Part shown: positions 30,253 through 32,120 of the stretch, piece by piece
How the letters are laid out: every line of letters begins with the position of its first letter
Position numbering within the stretch: the first letter of the stretch is position 1
Source of the DNA: UBA668 sp043721915
Lineage (GTDB): Bacteria > Actinomycetota > Acidimicrobiia > Acidimicrobiales > Ilumatobacteraceae
NCBI GenBank assembly: GCA_043721915.1
Contig: JAYSPV010000077.1
Span: 1 to 32,120 of the forward strand
DNA: 32,120 nucleotides
Direction of reading: 5' to 3'
Position numbers and translations under genes: made by a program
The notes under the pieces: generated by a model
Told to the model about the DNA's origin: nothing
The model's database searches: none
What the model saw: the letters and a program-made list of their open reading frames with translations, nothing else

Positions 30253-32120
30253 GTGGTCGGCGACACGAACAGGACACCCGTGCGTCCGGGGCTACGGGTC
30301 AGTTGCAACGGAACCACGCTCGATCTGGGCGTTGCCAGCGGCCCGGTGTTCATCGGTCGAAATCCGGCCTGCACGATCAGCGTCAGTGATCTGATGGTCT
30401 CCTCGCGGCATGCGAGGCTCTCGTGGGAGGGAGCCGGCTGGCTGTTCGAGGACGTCGGCAGCGTCAATGGCTCGTTCCAGGACGGACGACAGGTCGAGCG
30501 AGTTCCGCTGGCAGGTGCCACCAGGATCCATCTCGGCGACCCCGAGTACGGGCCGATCGTGCTCATGGACTTGCTCGACCCTGTTGTCGCACCACCCGCA
30601 AGTGTGATGCCGGCTCCGGCTCCGGCTCCGGCGTCATCGAACTTTCGCCCGCCGACGGCCCCGATCACGCCCGTGGGAAGTGCACCGTCACAGATGCCGG
30701 CAGCCCGAGTGGGCAACAACCAGCAATTCATCCCTGCACCCGCAGCACTCGACGGCCAAGGTGCCGAGGTTGTCTTCGGCATCTACGACCTCACCGTCGA
30801 GACCGCTGGTGTGCGTCGCCTCGATCGCCTCTCGTTCACCCTTCGCCGCGGTCAGATGTTGGGGGTGTTGGGAGGTAGCGGCGCAGGCAAGTCCACGTTG
30901 CTCAAAGCCATCACCGGCAGCGATCCGGCGACCAGCGGCGCCGTTCGGTTCGAAGGCCGCGACCTGTACCGCGACTTCGTTGAAGTGCGCCAGCGGGTTG
31001 GCTACGTACCTCAGGAGGACATTCTTCATTCGTCACTCACCGTTCGGTCCACGTTGGACTACGGCTCGATGCTGCGAATGCCGGATGCCACCACGGTCGA
31101 GCGAACAGTTCGTGTGCGAGAGGTGGTCGATGAGCTCGGTCTCACCCATCGCTTCGATGCGAAGGTGACCGAGCTCTCCGGTGGCCAACGAAAGCGACTG
31201 AACGTTGCCCTGGAGCTGTTGTCGAGGCCGCCGTTGCTGATTCTCGATGAACCCACGTCGGGTCTCGACCCCGCCAACGAGCGGTCGCTGATGCAGTTGC
31301 TGCGGCAGCTGGCCGACGGCGGGCGCACGGTCATCGTCGTCACGCACAGCACCGAGAGCCTCCACCTCTGTGACGATGTTCTGTTCTTGGCCCGTGGCGG
31401 TATCCCTGCGTATCTCGGCAAGGCCTCCGCCATGGCCGGCGTGTTGGGGGCTGCGTCCCTCATCGACGCATTCGGCTTCGTCGACAACCATCCCAACCCG
31501 GCAGAGCTTCGACAGAACTTCGATGCACGCCACGCTGCCCTCCAGGCTCCCGCAGCGCTCCCGAGTGCCGAACCGCCGGCGCCGATGACCTGGAACCGAC
31601 GATGGGCCGTGGAGTCCGACCGCGTCGGACACGATTTCTGGATCTTGCTGCGCAGGTCAGTAGCGATCCTGCGCGGCGACAAACGCAACGCGACCATCCT
31701 CGCTGCGCAGGGCCCCGTGATCGCGTTCCTCATGTTGGTGGTCTTCGGCGCCGGCAAGCTCGATGCCGCCAACGGGCCCTCCACCGGCGCGAGCAGCGTG
31801 CTGCTTGCATTGGTGTTGGCCGTCATCTTCATCGGTGCCGCCGGCTCAGTGCGCGAGATCGTCAAGGAACGCCCGATCCTGTTGCGAGAGCAGGCCGTCG
31901 GCGTGTCGACAATGGGTTACGTCGCGTCGAAGATCGCGTTACAAGGCGGCCTAGTGGTGATGCAGTCGATGATCATCGTGGTGTTCACGCTCGTTCGCCA
32001 AGGCGGCCCTGACGACGGGCTCCTGATGTTCGGCAGCACGACCGAGATCGCCGCCGCCGTAGCGCTCACGGGTCTCGGGGCGGTAGCACTCGGCTTGCTG
32101 ATCTCGGCTGTGGTCACCAC
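30253..32120 (+). CDS. FHA-domain ABC transporter, ABCG type (runs off window)
   Basis: At least 622 residues, truncated by the window end. The N-terminal FHA domain (about 10-95) has F-I-G-R (R36), SSRHA (S51, H53) and VNGS (N72), the phosphothreonine-binding residues. A Pro/Ala linker (about 115-150) follows. The ATPase domain carries Walker A GGSGAGKS (207-214), signature LSGGQRKRL and Walker B LLILDEPTSGLDP. At least four membrane segments follow from about residue 475. This is the Rv1747 layout of mycobacteria, where a Ser/Thr kinase controls export, but with one visible FHA domain instead of two. The start is one of two close GTGs (30247 or 30253); GGGGGAAGG upstream favours 30253. Confidence 0.88.
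   Translation, partial: MVGDTNRTPVRPGLRVSCNGTTLDLGVASGPVFIGRNPACTISVSDLMVSSRHARLSWEGAGWLFEDVGSVNGSFQDGRQVERVPLAGATRIHLGDPEYGPIVLMDLLDPVVAPPASVMPAPAPAPASSNFRPPTAPITPVGSAPSQMPAARVGNNQQFIPAPAALDGQGAEVVFGIYDLTVETAGVRRLDRLSFTLRRGQMLGVLGGSGAGKSTLLKAITGSDPATSGAVRFEGRDLYRDFVEVRQRVGYVPQEDILHSSLTVRSTLDYGSMLRMPDATTVERTVRVREVVDELGLTHRFDAKVTELSGGQRKRLNVALELLSRPPLLILDEPTSGLDPANERSLMQLLRQLADGGRTVIVVTHSTESLHLCDDVLFLARGGIPAYLGKASAMAGVLGAASLIDAFGFVDNHPNPAELRQNFDARHAALQAPAALPSAEPPAPMTWNRRWAVESDRVGHDFWILLRRSVAILRGDKRNATILAAQGPVIAFLMLVVFGAGKLDAANGPSTGASSVLLALVLAVIFIGAAGSVREIVKERPILLREQAVGVSTMGYVASKIALQGGLVVMQSMIIVVFTLVRQGGPDDGLLMFGSTTEIAAAVALTGLGAVALGLLISAVVT

Noticed and set aside
29901..30782. 417-residue minus-strand protein ending in thioredoxin
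   Set aside because: It is antisense to the FHA domain, includes the operator-like dyad, and trxA has its own Shine-Dalgarno sequence.

Overview
The window is a GC-rich, densely coded chromosomal segment with no rRNA, tRNA, transposase, integrase, phage or CRISPR signal that I could recognise. Several features point to Actinomycetota: an acyl-CoA carboxylase beta subunit followed by a tiny epsilon subunit, a DinB-fold protein of the mycothiol-dependent maleylpyruvate isomerase type, an FHA-ABC transporter of the Rv1747 type, GTG starts, and TANNNT boxes lying only 6-9 nt before many start codons (apparent leaderless transcripts). A deep-branching class such as Acidimicrobiia is my best guess, by inference only.

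Layout. 1-1216 (-) is the 5' part of dnaX, divergent from a CopC-CopD membrane fusion (1357-3150). An ATP-dependent DNA ligase (3212-4297, -) is divergent from the carboxylase pair (4419-6175). 6218-9375 (+) is a compact operon: metallophosphoesterase, DinB-fold protein, class III CoA-transferase, nucleoside deoxyribosyltransferase-like protein. MsrA (-) and a GNAT enzyme (+) diverge from a region holding a phased palindromic repeat. A nitrilase/omega-amidase (+) converges on a glutamine-transaminase-K-like aminotransferase (-). Then come a cupredoxin lipoprotein, cytidine deaminase and a metzincin lipoprotein (all -), and a plsC-marR-serine hydrolase group (+).

17781-18451 is a damaged toxin-antitoxin locus: an intact ribbon-helix-helix antitoxin is followed by a doc toxin that has lost its middle and is joined in frame to a diverged copy of the 3' end of the marR gene about 1.9 kb upstream. 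18504-21942 (-) is a three-gene, stop-start-overlapping operon of pilin-like proteins, one carrying two Ig/cadherin-like domains.

22017-29506 looks like a catabolic region in two halves. On the minus strand an overlapping operon encodes an acetoacetate-decarboxylase-family protein, a cytochrome P450 and a PuuD-type glutamine amidotransferase. On the plus strand are a fumarylacetoacetate-hydrolase-family protein and an aldehyde dehydrogenase. The halves are separated by an AAA/DUF4143 ATPase and a GrpB-family protein, but their promoters carry the same 14-bp dyad GTTCGG-SS-CCGAAC next to a TATAGT box. I read this as one regulon of unknown substrate whose regulator is not in the window. The window ends with a thioredoxin (-) behind a CsoR-like operator dyad and the 5' part of an FHA-ABC transporter (+).
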